A stretch of DNA of 64,000 nt, taken from NCBI RefSeq assembly GCF_034427655.1, contig NZ_JAXOFX010000005.1, positions 124,001-188,000 on the forward strand, given 5' to 3'. Under the pieces are notes generated by a model. That model searched no databases. It was not told where the DNA came from and saw nothing but the letters and a program-made list of their open reading frames with translations. Positions within the stretch are counted from its first letter, which is position 1. Every line of letters starts with the position of its first letter. This DNA comes from Robertmurraya_A mangrovi (GTDB lineage Bacteria; Bacillota; Bacilli; Bacillales; Cytobacillaceae). The position numbers were made by a program, and so were the translations under genes. Positions 8,707 to 17,154 of the stretch are shown here, in pieces.

Positions 8707-9471
8707 TTAAAACTCCCACTCACTAAGTGAATCTATATTAAAAGTTGGCATCTTATCATACCCTACAAGCAGTTCCCTTGTAGTTACTCCTGTGTGAACA
8801 AGAAGAGTATCAATTCCTGCATTCATCCCTGCTAAAATATCTGTATCGTAATAATCTCCTACCATAATCGTCTCTTCTTTGTTTGAACCTAACACTTTTA
8901 AAGCTTGTTCCATAATAATGGACTCTGGTTTTCCAATGAAAGTAGGTTTAGTTTGAGTAGACACAGCTATAACAGACGTTAATGACCCATTACCAGGCAA
9001 CAATCCTCTTTCTGTTGGAATCGCAATGTCTCCATTTGTTGAAATAAAAGTAGCTCCATTTCTAACTGCAAGACACCCTACAGCCAATTTCTCGTAGCTG
9101 ATGGAACGGTCAATCCCTACTACAACAAAATCGGCATGCTCCTCTCCAAAGGTCAAGCCTTTCTCTTCGATTGCTGTCCGTATTCCTTCTTCCCCAATTA
9201 CGTATACTGAAGCATCATTCTTTTTTTCATATATGTAGTTAGCTGTAGCTTGGCTAGTAGTAAATACTTGATTTTCTTCAGTCGGAATGCCAAATTCACG
9301 TAGCTTTTGAGCAACTTGCGCAAGCGTTCTTGAAGAGTTATTCGTCACATAAAGATATGGAATGCTTAGTTCTTGGAGTTTTTTCACAAATTGAGCAGCC
9401 TCTTCAATTAGCTCCGTTCCTCGGTACATCGTGCCATCTAGATCTATTAAATATCCTTTATACTTTTTCAA
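8707..9471 (-). CDS. yutF: HAD-superfamily phosphatase YutF (NagD-like, TIGR01457)
   Basis: 254-aa HAD IIA hydrolase, a cytosolic sugar- or nucleotide-phosphate phosphatase of unsettled substrate. Motif I is DLDGT at residues 10-14, motif II TNNSSRT, and the metal site GDYYDTD is near the C-terminus. The TTG at 9471 is chosen: GGAGGAG lies about 10 nt upstream and the product then starts like known YutF. The upstream in-frame extension to 9582 crosses a strong hairpin and overlaps the yutE stop, so it is not translated. Confidence 0.88.
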   Translation of the reverse strand: MKKYKGYLIDLDGTMYRGTELIEEAAQFVKKLQELSIPYLYVTNNSSRTLAQVAQKLREFGIPTEENQVFTTSQATANYIYEKKNDASVYVIGEEGIRTAIEEKGLTFGEEHADFVVVGIDRSISYEKLAVGCLAVRNGATFISTNGDIAIPTERGLLPGNGSLTSVIAVSTQTKPTFIGKPESIIMEQALKVLGSNKEETIMVGDYYDTDILAGMNAGIDTLLVHTGVTTRELLVGYDKMPTFNIDSLSEWEF

Positions 9472-9522
9472 AAGAATCACTCCTCCATTAATATCGTGCC
9501 CGAACTTTTTATTTCTAGGCAT

Positions 9523-9572
9523 AAAAGCACCCCCATTTGTTAGTTCCTTGTCTAACAAATGGAAGTGCTTTC
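9523..9572 (-). terminator. Terminator-like hairpin between yutE and yutF
   Basis: On the minus strand the arms run from GCACTTCCATTTGTTAG to CTAACAAATGGGGGTGC (17 bp, one bulge or mismatch) with an 8-nt loop, then TTTT. The short T-run means termination may be partial. Confidence 0.65.
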
Positions 9573-9581
9573 TACAATCCA

Positions 9582-10019
9582 CTAGTTCTTAAAAGCAGTC
9601 ACAGGACCAAGCTCATGAATTAAATATTCTCTAACTTTTGGAGCGAAAAGTTTGAGATTTTCCAAATGTTGATTGAACGTATTCTCAACATCTTTGTGGT
9701 CAATATTCGTATAGTCTTGGACTAATTTTTTCCGCTCGTTTACAATCACTTTAAAACTAGAACTCATTTCTGGTGTAACCACCTTTTCATCGTCTAAAAT
9801 ATCAACGATGTCCTCATAGCTCCCAGGGTCTCTCATGATAAATCCATCAATCATTGCATTTCCTACATCTAGGATGGACTCAATAATAGTATGAGTTATT
9901 CTTTCTAACGCAGCTTTTTCGATTGCTGATTCCCATTTTTCCGTTTTTTCAAATAGCGCTATTTGATTCTCTAAAAATTTTAAAATGAGTTCGATTTTAT
10001 CTCGATCAACAAAATACAT
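9582..10019 (-). CDS. yutE: YutE, DUF86/HepT-like HEPN-fold protein
   Basis: 145-aa helical protein of the DUF86 (HepT-like) family. HepT toxins use an R-x4-6-H-x-Y RNase motif; here the matching segment reads RKKLVQDY, with Q where H is expected, so RNase activity is doubtful. No minimal nucleotidyltransferase partner (MntA) is adjacent, so this is not a standard toxin-antitoxin pair. The ATG at 10019 is preferred because GGAAGG lies 9 nt upstream; the in-frame ATG at 10028 abuts that site. Conserved next to yutF in bacilli. Confidence 0.8.
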   Translation of the reverse strand: MYFVDRDKIELILKFLENQIALFEKTEKWESAIEKAALERITHTIIESILDVGNAMIDGFIMRDPGSYEDIVDILDDEKVVTPEMSSSFKVIVNERKKLVQDYTNIDHKDVENTFNQHLENLKLFAPKVREYLIHELGPVTAFKN

Positions 10020-10043
10020 GTAAAACATCCTTCCAACATTCTA

Positions 10044-11345
10044 TTAGGATGACGCGAGTCCTTTTTTTAACGTGTCCGGCTTTGCAAAATAATAACCTTG
10101 TGCTAAATGAACTTGATTACGCGAGAGAACTAATGCCTCCTCTTCACTCTCAATCCCTTCAGCCACAACTAGTGACCCCGTTTCATTTGCCACTAATAAT
10201 AAACCTTTTAACATTGATTCTTTTACTGAGTTCTTGTCAATATCCTGGATAACCGATCGATCAATTTTGATAATGTCAGGCATGATACTGCTAATCGTGT
10301 TTAAGCTAGCATAACCTGCTCCGGTATCATCTACCGCTACTCGGAACCCTAAATTTCTTAAGATTTTTATATTATAAATAAAATACTCTATTCCTTCAAT
10401 TGAATCACGTTCAGTTATCTCTATAGTTATTTGTCTAGGTGGAATATTTTTATACTTTTCCATTAGCTTTCTAACATCTTTTATAAAGCGCTGATTACCA
10501 AGGGTAAGTGGGGTAAAGTTAATAAATACATCTTGCGAACAGCCTGTTGTATGTATCTGCTCTAACGTTTTTTCTAAAACAATTCGTTCCAAATCGTAGA
10601 GCATTCCCGTTTGTCTAGCAACAGAAAATAACCTTAAAGGACTTTCTAAGAATGTTCCCTTTGGCCCTCTCGTTAACATCTCCCAAGCTTTAACTTCCTT
10701 GGTTGCGACATCAATAATCGGTTGGGCTAATAAATAAATATTCCTTTGTGAAACAATCTTACTAACAGTGTAAAGCATATCATTAAATTCAGATTGAACA
10801 CGTTTTTCAGCCATTGCCAAAGCTTGCTGATGGGCTTTATAAACCGCTTCTTGGATAGAATAGTGTTTCTTTTCTATAAACATATATCCTGACACAAAAT
10901 CTGGCTTTGCCATAGGAAATTCTATATTTAGGTTTTTATTTGACTCCTCTAAAACATTAAGCATAAGTGCTTCAATTTCCGAGACGCTATTACGGTCATG
11001 ACCCACTTTGATAAATAAAGTCAGTCCATCACTGTAATAATCATGTAAAGTGATTACATCTTGTTGGGGTATATTGTTAAGAATGGTTCTTTGAAACTGC
11101 ACTTTTAATGCGACCACGAATTGTTGATAATAATGTTCTCCTAACTGCTCGTACACCTGTCTTAGGTTTTGGATATTAAACACAATAATGGCGACTTCAT
11201 GCCCTTCCTTAAAAGCCCTCTTTACCCCTTGGTAAACAGGATCTCTAATGATGAACTTTGGAGGATAGTATTGAAGCTTTTTTAATGGCAGCAGTATTTT
11301 ACCCCATCTAAAGACTCTTCTAATTTTTTCTACATGATGTGCCAT
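10044..11345 (-). CDS. EAL-domain protein with degenerate GGDEF-like N-terminus
   Basis: 433 aa. Residues ~50-190 resemble a GGDEF fold, but the signature position reads SDGLT, so cyclase activity is unlikely. Residues ~195-430 form an EAL domain with EML in place of EAL, FINFTP (metal Asn), IEITERD, VDDTGAGY, IIKIDR, AEGIES and QGYYFAKP, i.e. the metal and catalytic residues of c-di-GMP phosphodiesterases look intact. No signal peptide or clear membrane segment. It is inserted between yutE and a glpX-type gene relative to the remembered B. subtilis order. Probable c-di-GMP hydrolase or c-di-GMP sensor. Confidence 0.82.
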   Translation of the reverse strand: MAHHVEKIRRVFRWGKILLPLKKLQYYPPKFIIRDPVYQGVKRAFKEGHEVAIIVFNIQNLRQVYEQLGEHYYQQFVVALKVQFQRTILNNIPQQDVITLHDYYSDGLTLFIKVGHDRNSVSEIEALMLNVLEESNKNLNIEFPMAKPDFVSGYMFIEKKHYSIQEAVYKAHQQALAMAEKRVQSEFNDMLYTVSKIVSQRNIYLLAQPIIDVATKEVKAWEMLTRGPKGTFLESPLRLFSVARQTGMLYDLERIVLEKTLEQIHTTGCSQDVFINFTPLTLGNQRFIKDVRKLMEKYKNIPPRQITIEITERDSIEGIEYFIYNIKILRNLGFRVAVDDTGAGYASLNTISSIMPDIIKIDRSVIQDIDKNSVKESMLKGLLLVANETGSLVVAEGIESEEEALVLSRNQVHLAQGYYFAKPDTLKKGLASS

Positions 11346-11676
11346 ATGGTCTCATTCCTCTCGGCAGTAACGGTCTAAAGTACATATATTGTATCACATT
11401 TTGGCACATTACGTATTTTTTCCTTTAATAGATTTATTTTCTTTATGATTATTTAACGAAATTTGTCGATAAACTATCCCTTTTAATCTTGATAGTTATA
11501 TTTAGGGTGGTTCACTAAATTTTGTCCGTTGATTTCCGCTCCAATCATCTCATTGTCTACCATATTTAAAACGTTATTTTCACACCTAATTTACCTTAAT
11601 TCCTTAAATTCATTTAGAAAAACGATTGTTTCTGTTAAGATAAGTAGGAAGAATGTCGAATGGGGAGGAACACCTG
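11346..11676. other. Divergent gap between EAL gene and glpX
   Basis: About 330 bp, AT-rich. No convincing promoter pair. It contains an 18-bp stretch (11526-11543, CCGTTGATTTCCGCTCCA) that matches the start of a dispersed repeat seen at 31.9 kb and in part at 59.7 kb. Confidence 0.35.
11526..11543. repeat. Short remnant of dispersed TTGATTTCCGYTCCA repeat
   Basis: Shares GTTGATTTCCG-TCCA with 31946-31961 and TTTCCGCTCCA-type sequence with 59744-59755. The rest of the element is absent here. Confidence 0.45.
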
Positions 11677-12645
11677 TTGGAGCGTGAACTAGCATTAGAA
11701 ATTGTACGTGTTACAGAAGCAGCTGCTCTTGCATCTGCACAATGGATGGGTAGAGGAAAGAAAAATGAAGCTGATCAAGCTGCTACCACTGCTATGCGAA
11801 AAATGTTTGATTCCGTTAACATGAATGGCGTAGTAGTTATTGGCGAAGGTGAACTAGACGAAGCACCTATGCTCTATATCGGGGAAGAACTGGGTACGAA
11901 AATCGGTCCAAATGTAGATATTGCTGTTGATCCTCTAGAAGGAACGAGCATTGTCGCTAAAGGACATAATAATGCCATGGCGGTTATCGCTGTAGCAGAC
12001 CGTGGAACACTTCTGCATGCACCTGATATGTATATGGAAAAGATTGCGGTCGGTAAAAATGCTGCAGGGAAAATAAGTTTATTAGATCCAATTGAAAAAA
12101 CAATTGATATAGTTGCTGAAGCAAATAATAAGCGTGTTCAAGATTTAACCGTTATTATCCAGGAACGGGATCGCCATAATGATTTAATTGAAAGAGTTCG
12201 AGCAAAAGGCTCTCGGGTTAAATTATTTGGAGATGGTGATGTCGGAGCAGCCATCGCTACTGCTCTTCCCCATACAGGTGTCGACCTTTTTATTGGAATT
12301 GGTGGGGCTCCTGAGGGTGTCATTTCCGCTGCTGCTTTAAAAGCTTTAGGTGGTGACATGCAAGCGAGACTTGTACCTTCCACAAAAGAAGAGGAAGAAC
12401 GCTGTATTTCTATGGGCCTTAAGGATCCTAGACAATTACTATTATTAAATGACTTAGTATCTGGAGATGACGCTATTTTCGCTGCAACCGGTGTTTCGAG
12501 CGGAGAACTACTTGATGGTGTTCGTTTCCTTGGTGGAGACTTAGTTGAAACTCACTCCATCGTTATGAGAAGCAAAACAAAGACAGTTAGATATATTACC
12601 GCCCATCACCACCTAGAATTAAAACCTCATTTATTAATGGTTTAA
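11677..12645 (+). CDS. glpX: Class II fructose-1,6-bisphosphatase (GlpX family)
   Basis: Removes the 1-phosphate of fructose-1,6-bisphosphate in gluconeogenesis; Mn/Mg-dependent, Li-sensitive fold. Family signatures are visible: VRVTEAAALASA near the start, GEGELDEAPMLYIGE (metal site) and DPLEGTSIVAKG. The TTG at 11677 is chosen over an in-frame ATG at 11653, because GGGGAGGA ends about 7 nt before the TTG, no site precedes the ATG, and the product then begins MERELALEIV as in other GlpX proteins. 322 aa, normal. A short cytosolic gene follows 45 bp later on the same strand. Confidence 0.92.
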   Translation: MERELALEIVRVTEAAALASAQWMGRGKKNEADQAATTAMRKMFDSVNMNGVVVIGEGELDEAPMLYIGEELGTKIGPNVDIAVDPLEGTSIVAKGHNNAMAVIAVADRGTLLHAPDMYMEKIAVGKNAAGKISLLDPIEKTIDIVAEANNKRVQDLTVIIQERDRHNDLIERVRAKGSRVKLFGDGDVGAAIATALPHTGVDLFIGIGGAPEGVISAAALKALGGDMQARLVPSTKEEEERCISMGLKDPRQLLLLNDLVSGDDAIFAATGVSSGELLDGVRFLGGDLVETHSIVMRSKTKTVRYITAHHHLELKPHLLMV

Positions 12646-12690
12646 TGGAAAAATTAATAGAATGGTTTACGAAAATAGAGGAGTGTTAAA

Positions 12691-12957
12691 ATGTCAGAAC
12701 GTTTTTTTCTTTATGATGATACTGTTACCACAAAAACTCGATTTGTGAGTTTTATGGGGGAAAATACAAGATTCGATTTAGCCATTATTATGTCTGATCG
12801 TTACTATGGCAAGCATATGGTACTGGACATACAAGGCAACCGCTTTGCCATAATCGGTCCAGATGATTTAAAAGAAGAAGGATATCTAGAATATGCTTTT
12901 CAACTAAGTGAAGAAGACGCCGAGGAACTTCGATCATTTTTATATCAATTAATCTAA
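12691..12957 (+). CDS. DUF3055 family small cytosolic protein
   Basis: 88 aa, no signal peptide or membrane helix; recognisable N-terminus SERFFLYDDT-TKTRFVSFMGE and conserved SDRYYGK as in the DUF3055 (SAV0927-like) family of bacilli and staphylococci. Function unknown. GAGGAGTG precedes the ATG by 6 nt. Lies in line with glpX and may be co-transcribed with it. Confidence 0.72.
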   Translation: MSERFFLYDDTVTTKTRFVSFMGENTRFDLAIIMSDRYYGKHMVLDIQGNRFAIIGPDDLKEEGYLEYAFQLSEEDAEELRSFLYQLI

Positions 12958-13062
12958 AGTAATGATTCATTTCTACATGAGTGATTCTGATCTTTTTACA
13001 AATAATAAGAAGAAGCTGTTCAGTTGGATAGTTAATTCAGAATCTTAGTAGAGGTGAATCTT

Positions 13063-13362
13063 ATGAGTGAAGATAAAGAAGTTTATACCGACTTTACAAA
13101 TGTTGAAACTCAGAGAAAGTTCCTAGTTCCTGAACAAACACCTGAGGGGCCATACGGAGCTCCACGGGGCAAAGATACTCCAGTGCAAGGAAAAACACCT
13201 TGGCTTGAAGGGCAACAATATTATAGTGCATTTACTTATGAAAATAGAACCCTTCATCAAAATATGCCCAGGCAAATGGAAGGGTCCCATCCGACTCATG
13301 ATGACCCTAACAAAGAAACGGAACCTCCATACGATCATGGTCAGACGGCAGATGATAAATAA
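13063..13362 (+). CDS. Small hydrophilic cytosolic protein, function unknown
   Basis: 99 aa, rich in Pro, Gln, Glu, Asp and His; no membrane segment. Looks intrinsically disordered with segments PEGPYGAPRGKD and PYDHGQTADDK. Similar 'cytosolic protein' entries are recalled next to yutD in bacilli, but no function is known. The ATG at 13063 is preferred over the in-frame GTG at 13054, which lies inside the AGAGGTGA ribosome site. A terminator hairpin follows. Confidence 0.6.
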   Translation: MSEDKEVYTDFTNVETQRKFLVPEQTPEGPYGAPRGKDTPVQGKTPWLEGQQYYSAFTYENRTLHQNMPRQMEGSHPTHDDPNKETEPPYDHGQTADDK

Positions 13363-13374
13363 AATTACTAATGG

Positions 13375-13402
13375 AAAAGACGTGTCATTACACGTCTTTT
13401 TT
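13375..13402. terminator. Terminator overlapping the yutD 3' end
   Basis: AAAGACGTGT pairs with ACACGTCTTT, followed by T's. It ends the plus-strand gene, and its right arm encodes the last codons of yutD, which converges on it. Confidence 0.8.
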
Positions 13403-13702
13403 CACGTCGTTATTAGCAGCTGGCTGAGGATTTTTAACTTTTTTCATCACAAAATAAGCACACCCAAAGTTACAAAACTCGTATAAATACTCCGTTAAAG
13501 TACTGATCTTAGTATCAAATGTCGCTTTCGGATTTTGATCATCAAAAAAACCTTTTAATCGAAGCTGGCCGTATCCCCAATCCCCAACTATAAATTCATA
13601 TTTTGACAAAACCTCACTATATCTTCCACGAAAGGCTTCTTCATTAAAGCCCTCTCTTTTCTCTTCAATTACTTCATAACAAACATTATTTATGCAAATC
13701 AT
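13388..13702 (-). CDS. yutD: YutD family (DUF1027) protein
   Basis: 104-aa cytosolic protein matching YutD, with conserved FNEEAFRGRYSEVLSKYEFIVGDWGYGQLRLKGF-type sequence (shown only in part: YEFIVGDWGYGQLRLKGF) and a Cys pair near YEFCNFGCAYF. Function unknown; conserved gene next to yutC and lipA. The 3' end overlaps the terminator of the converging gene. AGGTGAG precedes the ATG. Confidence 0.82.
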   Translation of the reverse strand: MICINNVCYEVIEEKREGFNEEAFRGRYSEVLSKYEFIVGDWGYGQLRLKGFFDDQNPKATFDTKISTLTEYLYEFCNFGCAYFVMKKVKNPQPAANNDVKKDV

Positions 13703-13912
13703 TAATAGCTCACCTCAAGTTAAGGAATGGAATGTTTAGGTTTATTTTAAATTTTCTTTTATTATTCAGCTTATTAGAATACTTCTAAATCAATTATAGA
13801 GCAATGTAATCAGCCTTAAAAGTCGCATATTTAAATTATAACTGATTCACCATGAATTACTAAGAGAAATTCGAATAATCATGGTCATTCTATTAATGAG
13901 GAGGTGTAAAGA

Positions 13913-14668
13913 TTGAAAAAATCTTTATTAATTTTAGGACTATGTAGTGCAACAGCATTAACGGCTTGCCAAAACGATGCTGGCAGAGGAGATTTTATGA
14001 ATCAAACTGGTCATACATTAAATGTGAATGACCAACGTGCCGAAATTTATAACCGTCCAGATGATGTCTCCGAAGACTTTGGATATGTGCGTCACCAAAA
14101 AAGTCCAATCGCTGGGGATAATCGATCTTTAGACCATTATGCGGCAATCGATAGAGAAAAGGTTGCCGATATTATTGGTAAATATTGTACTGAAATAAGA
14201 GATGTTGATGATATTTCCACTTTAGTAACAGACGAAGAAGTGCTAATTATTTATAACACTACTTCTAAGAACCGTTTTGAAACAGCTGACCAAGTTAAAA
14301 AGATGGCTATGTCTGTCGTACCACGTTGGTACCATGTATATGTTTCAGACAATACTAACTTAAGGAAACAAGTCGAAAGTTATGCAACGTTAGACTCTGA
14401 TAGTCGAAATGTTGAAAATGGCATCGATGGAATTATTGATGAAATGCTTAAGTCTCCTCAAGGCCGAAAAATGAGCGCTGGAGAAAATGCTAACGGTGAA
14501 ACGATTAAAGGTGGCGTTAACAACAATCTTGATAAAGATAGACACCGTGTAGAAATGCAATCTAACGGTAATCAGAATAGAGACAACGGTCAAAGACGTG
14601 GAAACTATAACTTTGACGATTATGAGCAATCCCGTGAGTACATGAATAAAGGATTTGGAAACAAATAA
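13913..14668 (+). CDS. yutC: YhcN/YlaJ-family sporulation lipoprotein (YutC)
   Basis: 251 aa with a lipoprotein signal: hydrophobic residues 4-16 and lipobox LTAC (Cys19). The middle (about 70-170) matches the YhcN/YlaJ domain of spore cortex/germination lipoproteins; the last 60 residues are Asn/Arg/Gly-rich and probably disordered. Expected at the forespore membrane. TTG start with GAGGAGGTG 7-8 nt upstream. Lies beside lipA as in B. subtilis. Confidence 0.82.
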   Translation: MKKSLLILGLCSATALTACQNDAGRGDFMNQTGHTLNVNDQRAEIYNRPDDVSEDFGYVRHQKSPIAGDNRSLDHYAAIDREKVADIIGKYCTEIRDVDDISTLVTDEEVLIIYNTTSKNRFETADQVKKMAMSVVPRWYHVYVSDNTNLRKQVESYATLDSDSRNVENGIDGIIDEMLKSPQGRKMSAGENANGETIKGGVNNNLDKDRHRVEMQSNGNQNRDNGQRRGNYNFDDYEQSREYMNKGFGNK

Positions 14669-14678
14669 TATAATGGAT

Positions 14679-14714
14679 AAAAAAGAGTTCAGCTATTAAC
14701 GCTGAACTCTTTTC
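14679..14714. terminator. Bidirectional terminator between yutC and lipA
   Basis: AAAAGAGTTCAGC pairs perfectly with GCTGAACTCTTTT between convergent genes. Confidence 0.85.
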
Positions 14715-14722
14715 CTACACTT

Positions 14723-15658
14723 TTATAATGCTTCTTTTGCCTCAGAATCTTGTTCACCAAGCATTTGCTTATGCTTAGCAGCCGCATTTACTTGTTCATC
14801 AGCATGATAGGATGAACGTACGAGTGGACCCGCTTCACAGTGGCTAAAGCCTTTACTTAGTGCTATTTCTTTTAATTCTTGGAATTCATCAGGATGATAG
14901 TATTTTTCAACTTTTAAATGTTTTTTAGTTGGCTGTAGATATTGGCCAATTGTCATAATATCTACATTATTTGCTCTTAAATCATCCATTGTCTCAATAA
15001 TATCTTCTTTAGTTTCTCCTAAACCAATCATTAAACTTGATTTAGTAGGGATGTCCGGTTGCATTTCTTTTGCTCGGCGTAAAAATTCTAAAGAACGCTC
15101 ATACTTTGCTCGAGCTCTTACTCTGTCTGATAGTCGACGAACAGTTTCAATATTATGATTGAGAATATCAGGACGTGCATCCATTAACGTTTTTAAATTC
15201 TCATACACTCCACCCATATCAGAAGGTAGGACTTCAATTGATACAAACGGATTCTTACGTCTAATGGCACGAACCGTTTCAGCAAAAACAGCTGCTCCTC
15301 CATCTTTTAAATCATCTCTAGCAACAGCCGTAACAACTACGTGCTTTAGGTTCATAAGCGCAACTGAATCAGCTACTCTTTCTGGCTCTTTTAAATCTAG
15401 TTCATTTGGTAATCCCGTCTTAACCGCACAGAAACGGCAGGCACGCGTACAAACATCACCAAGAATCATAAAGGTTGCCGTTCTTCGTACAGCCCAACAT
15501 TCATGAATATTAGGACATCTGGCTTCTTCACAAACGGTGTGAAGATTCTTTTCCCTCATCATTTTTTTTAGGCCCGTGTAGTTTTCATTTGTATTTAGCT
15601 TAATTTTTAACCACTCAGGTTTGCGTAAGTACTCTTCTTTTTTACTCAATCTTTCCAC
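14723..15658 (-). CDS. lipA: Lipoyl synthase
   Basis: Radical-SAM enzyme inserting two sulfurs into octanoyl groups of lipoyl domains, e.g. GcvH (encoded at 40.2 kb) and 2-oxoacid dehydrogenases. Auxiliary cluster cysteines C43, C48, C54 (CEEARCPNIHEC) and the radical-SAM triad C70, C74, C77 (CTRACRFC) are present. 311 aa, slightly longer than average with an acidic C-terminal tail. Needs Fe-S clusters from the suf system. Confidence 0.95.
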   Translation of the reverse strand: MERLSKKEEYLRKPEWLKIKLNTNENYTGLKKMMREKNLHTVCEEARCPNIHECWAVRRTATFMILGDVCTRACRFCAVKTGLPNELDLKEPERVADSVALMNLKHVVVTAVARDDLKDGGAAVFAETVRAIRRKNPFVSIEVLPSDMGGVYENLKTLMDARPDILNHNIETVRRLSDRVRARAKYERSLEFLRRAKEMQPDIPTKSSLMIGLGETKEDIIETMDDLRANNVDIMTIGQYLQPTKKHLKVEKYYHPDEFQELKEIALSKGFSHCEAGPLVRSSYHADEQVNAAAKHKQMLGEQDSEAKEAL

Positions 15659-15937
15659 TCCATCCCTAAATGATAAGTGTATTAGTTCAAATATATAGTT
15701 CTAAGTCGAAAAGGCTTTTTTTTAAGGCTATATAGACAATCCTAAATTGGTACTAACCATAGCGAAAAAAGCACTCTAATTAGACTACTTCTGATGTCAC
15801 TTTAACATAACAAAATATATGAGACAAGCTAGATACTTAAGATTACCATTAATTGATATTTATTTATTTTTCCAAATCTCACACACTAGATATGTAAAGA
15901 GCGTTTCAAATTTATTATACATGAAGGGAGGATTACC

Positions 15938-16945
15938 GTGCGGCTTCAACAACTAATTACACTGTTTATCTGTGTCTCTTTTCTGACTACTTCTATCCCT
16001 ATTAATAAAGTTCACGCTCAAACGGAACAAACGGATGTATATGCAAAAAGAATGGAACTTTATAAAAAAGTTGAAGCAGTAACACATATCCCTTGGTTTT
16101 ATTTAGCCGCCATTGATCAATATGAGCGGACCGTTAGAGCATCTAGACGGGACCTACCAAAAGCAACAGGACTTACAGGTATATATTTCAGGGAAGATCA
16201 ATGGTCTGGAGCTCTAAACCCTAATAAAAAAGATGAGAACCCTCTATCCATTCAATTTTTTAATGGCATGGGGTTAGACGGTAATGGGGACGGAAAAGCA
16301 TCCATTACTGACGATGAGGATGTACTCTACACATTTGCTACTAACGTATTATCATACGGAACGGACCATGATAATATAAAAATCGCCCTTTGGGATTATT
16401 ATAAGAGAGACAAAACTGTAGGCATTATAATCGGAAAGGCAAAAATCTATCATCATTTCGGACATCTGAATTTAGATAGTCACGCGTTCCCAGTTCCACT
16501 TAGAAGTAATTACAGTTATAAAAATACATGGGGTGACGCTCGTGGTTGGGGTGGAAGAAGGATCCATGAAGGGACAGACATTTTCGCAAATTACGGGGTC
16601 CCTGTAAGAGCGACTTCTTATGGGATTATAGAAATGAAAGGTTGGAACCGATATGGTGGTTGGCGTATCGGAATACGTGATATTAACAATAACTATCATT
16701 ATTTTGCTCACTTGAGTGGGTTTGCAAAAGATTTAAGAGTAGGACAAGTAGTAGAACCAGGTATGTTAATAGGGGGCGTAGGAAGTTCAGGCTATGGGCC
16801 TCCAGGAACTTCAGGGAAATTCCCTCCTCACTTACACTATGGAATGTATAAAGATAACGGCGTTACCGAATGGTCATATGATCCTTTTCCACATTTAAGG
16901 CTATGGGAAAGACAAGAACGCCAAAATGCTAAAAAGAAAAGATAA
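15938..16945 (+). CDS. lytH: LytH-type M23 peptidoglycan endopeptidase
   Basis: 335 aa with an N-terminal signal peptide (hydrophobic 5-20, AHAQ-like cleavage near 27). The C-terminal LytM/M23 domain keeps the zinc ligands H210 and D214 (HEGTD) and H300 with H298 (PHLHYG). In B. subtilis LytH is a sporulation L-Ala-D-Glu peptidase that trims cortex peptides; gene position next to lipA supports this. A region with GNGDGK (115-120) precedes the peptidase. GTG start with GGGAGG 7 nt upstream. Confidence 0.88.
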   Translation: MRLQQLITLFICVSFLTTSIPINKVHAQTEQTDVYAKRMELYKKVEAVTHIPWFYLAAIDQYERTVRASRRDLPKATGLTGIYFREDQWSGALNPNKKDENPLSIQFFNGMGLDGNGDGKASITDDEDVLYTFATNVLSYGTDHDNIKIALWDYYKRDKTVGIIIGKAKIYHHFGHLNLDSHAFPVPLRSNYSYKNTWGDARGWGGRRIHEGTDIFANYGVPVRATSYGIIEMKGWNRYGGWRIGIRDINNNYHYFAHLSGFAKDLRVGQVVEPGMLIGGVGSSGYGPPGTSGKFPPHLHYGMYKDNGVTEWSYDPFPHLRLWERQERQNAKKKR

Positions 16946-16950
16946 TATGA

Positions 16951-17000
16951 AAAGCGCTGGAGCTAGACAGTTGTCTAACTTCAGTAACTTACACTTTCAT
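16951..17000. repeat. Partial copy of dispersed GCGCTGGAGCTAGACAG repeat
   Basis: AGCGCTGGAGCTAGACAGT, then TCTAACTT and further partial identity, matches the right end of the longer element at 47234-47400. It sits directly after the lytH stop. Confidence 0.55.
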
Positions 17001-17010
17001 ACCTCTAATT

Positions 17011-17041
17011 AAAAAGGCTACCGTGTATTTAACGGTAGCCT
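17011..17041 (-). terminator. Terminator of the NSS transporter operon
   Basis: AGGCTACCGT pairs with ACGGTAGCCT around a 7-nt loop; on the minus strand a T-run follows. Confidence 0.85.
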
Positions 17042-17046
17042 AACCT

Positions 17047-17154
17047 TTAATTTGCTCTTTTTGATTTAATTACTGCATTAGCAATACTAGCAGCAAGTCC
17101 GCCCCAAATAATAACCATCCCAACAATCATCATTGCAATTGAACTTCCAGACAT
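17047..17154 (-). CDS. MetS-type small subunit of NSS methionine/alanine importer
   Basis: A 35-aa single-helix membrane protein (MSGSSIAMMIVGMVIIWGG..., then a short basic tail KSKR). Its ATG overlaps the stop of the NSS transporter gene by one base (TAATG), showing translational coupling. Such tiny proteins are known as MetS in the Corynebacterium MetP/MetS importer and occur beside NSS transporters in bacilli. Too short for usual gene callers. Confidence 0.8.
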   Translation of the reverse strand: MSGSSIAMMIVGMVIIWGGLAASIANAVIKSKRAN

